NCBI GenBank assembly: GCA_001898405.1
Contig: MKTW01000001.1
Span: forward strand, 868,001-932,000
Reading direction: 5' to 3'
Length of the DNA stretch: 64,000 nt
From: Sphingobacteriales bacterium 44-61
Lineage (GTDB): Bacteria; Bacteroidota; Bacteroidia; Chitinophagales; Chitinophagaceae
Part shown: piece after piece, positions 63,702 through 64,000 of the stretch
Layout of the letters: the number at the start of each line of letters is the position of its first letter
Position numbering within the stretch: position 1 is the first letter of the stretch
Program-made: the position numbers and the translations under genes
The notes under the pieces: model-generated
The model's input: only the letters and a program-made list of their open reading frames with translations
Told to the model about the DNA's origin: nothing
Database searches by the model: none

Positions 63702-64000
63702 TTATTCCGTTCTAAGCGATTTGACCGGATTTGCCATCGCTGCTCTTATCGTTTGGATGCTTAATGTAAACAGCGCTATCAGCAACATCGCAAAGCCGCA
63801 TATAACAAATACCCACCAGTCCATAGTTGTTCTGTAGGCAAAATCAGCCAGCCATTTATAAGTTGCCCACCAGGCTATAGGCAGGGCAATAGCGAATGCT
63901 ATCATCACCAGCAGTACAAAATCTTTCGACAGTATAGAAATGATATTGGTAACAGAAGCGCCCAGGATCTTTCTTACACCGATCTCTTTCGTACGAACAT
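63702..64000 (-). CDS. ABC transporter permease, FtsX/MacB-like C-terminus (5' end outside window)
   Basis: The frame is open to the window edge, with two stray bases at 64000-63999; the ATG at 63908 is internal. The 98 visible residues hold the last part of an FtsX-like permease: RTKEIGVRKILGASVTNIIS, then two spans (DFVLLVMIAFAIALPIAW and WVFVICGFAMLLIALFTLSI) and the C-terminal ANPVKSLRTE. This ending is typical of the about 790-residue MacB-type permeases of Bacteroidota, which use ATPases to export peptides or toxins or drive envelope processes. Most of the gene is missing. Confidence 0.9.
   Translation of the reverse strand, partial: VRTKEIGVRKILGASVTNIISILSKDFVLLVMIAFAIALPIAWWATYKWLADFAYRTTMDWWVFVICGFAMLLIALFTLSIQTIRAAMANPVKSLRTE

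Overview
The window looks like the chromosome of a member of the Bacteroidota, most likely a saccharolytic, soil or plant-associated member of the family Chitinophagaceae (Chitinophaga/Niastella-like). The evidence is a GH97 SusB-type glucosidase, LytS/LytTR and reg_prop/Y_Y_Y sensors, KduI/KduD plus UxaABC uronate genes, DUF1015, ECF sigma/anti-sigma pairs, and promoters of the Bacteroidota form TTG-N20-TAnnTTTG. The genus is an inference. Both ends cut genes: DUF1015 on the left and a MacB/FtsX-type permease on the right. I see no rRNA, tRNA, CRISPR array, insertion sequence, phage or plasmid gene.

Layout. 1-7.1 kb (+): housekeeping genes (DUF1015, TPR protein, long-chain acyl-CoA synthetase, DUF1003, HtpG). 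7.2-18.8 kb (-): one tight nine-gene hexuronate operon read as GH105 - uxaB - uxaA - uxaC - kduD - kduI - kdgK - eda - exuT. It would take unsaturated rhamnogalacturonyl products, galacturonate and glucuronate to 2-keto-3-deoxygluconate and then to pyruvate and glyceraldehyde 3-phosphate. A GntR/LacI-like palindrome lies upstream. 19-24.3 kb (-): xylose genes xylB - xylA - Na+/sugar symporter, then a DUF4440 protein. 24.5-28.8 kb (-): a non-phosphorylating L-fucose (or related deoxysugar) pathway of mutarotase, two SDRs, lactonase, FAH-type hydrolase and an SGNH hydrolase, with no acid dehydratase. A LacI regulator is divergent from it.

30-35.3 kb: a LytS/LytTR pair faces a hybrid-like reg_prop sensor whose phosphoacceptor His is replaced by Thr. 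35.4-41.9 kb: MFS and SDR genes, small envelope proteins, an M23 - ECF sigma - anti-sigma cluster and a GlxA-type AraC regulator. 42-46.4 kb: an LtaS-like phosphoglycerol transferase/sulfatase, then two near-identical PAP2 phosphatases that flank an orphan OmpR-type regulator. 46.6-48.7 kb: GH97. 48.75-49.8 kb: a protein-free stretch with two tandem, related small RNA genes on the minus strand. Each has its own promoter, a GNRA-capped 5' hairpin and a terminator; this is the most novel-looking item. 49.8-57.2 kb: pentapeptide protein, heptahaem cytochrome, ECF42-type sigma with its DGPF partner, TlpA-like protein, and a second LytS/LytTR pair. 57.2-64 kb: TonB receptor with a Cys-rich small partner, outer-membrane barrel, CHAD, DUF1801, two VOC proteins, AraC regulator, ABC permease.

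Intergenic spaces carry at least two families of dispersed palindromic repeats. Family 1 is TTTCTTTGTGG-type at about 4.3, 51.7 and 59.8 kb, with compensatory changes in both arms. Family 2 is GTATCGCCAAG/AACGTTGC-type at about 7.1, 21.4 and 37.4 kb. Several start codons were moved downstream from the longest open frame where an ATG with a signal peptide or family-typical N-terminus exists; these are noted per gene.
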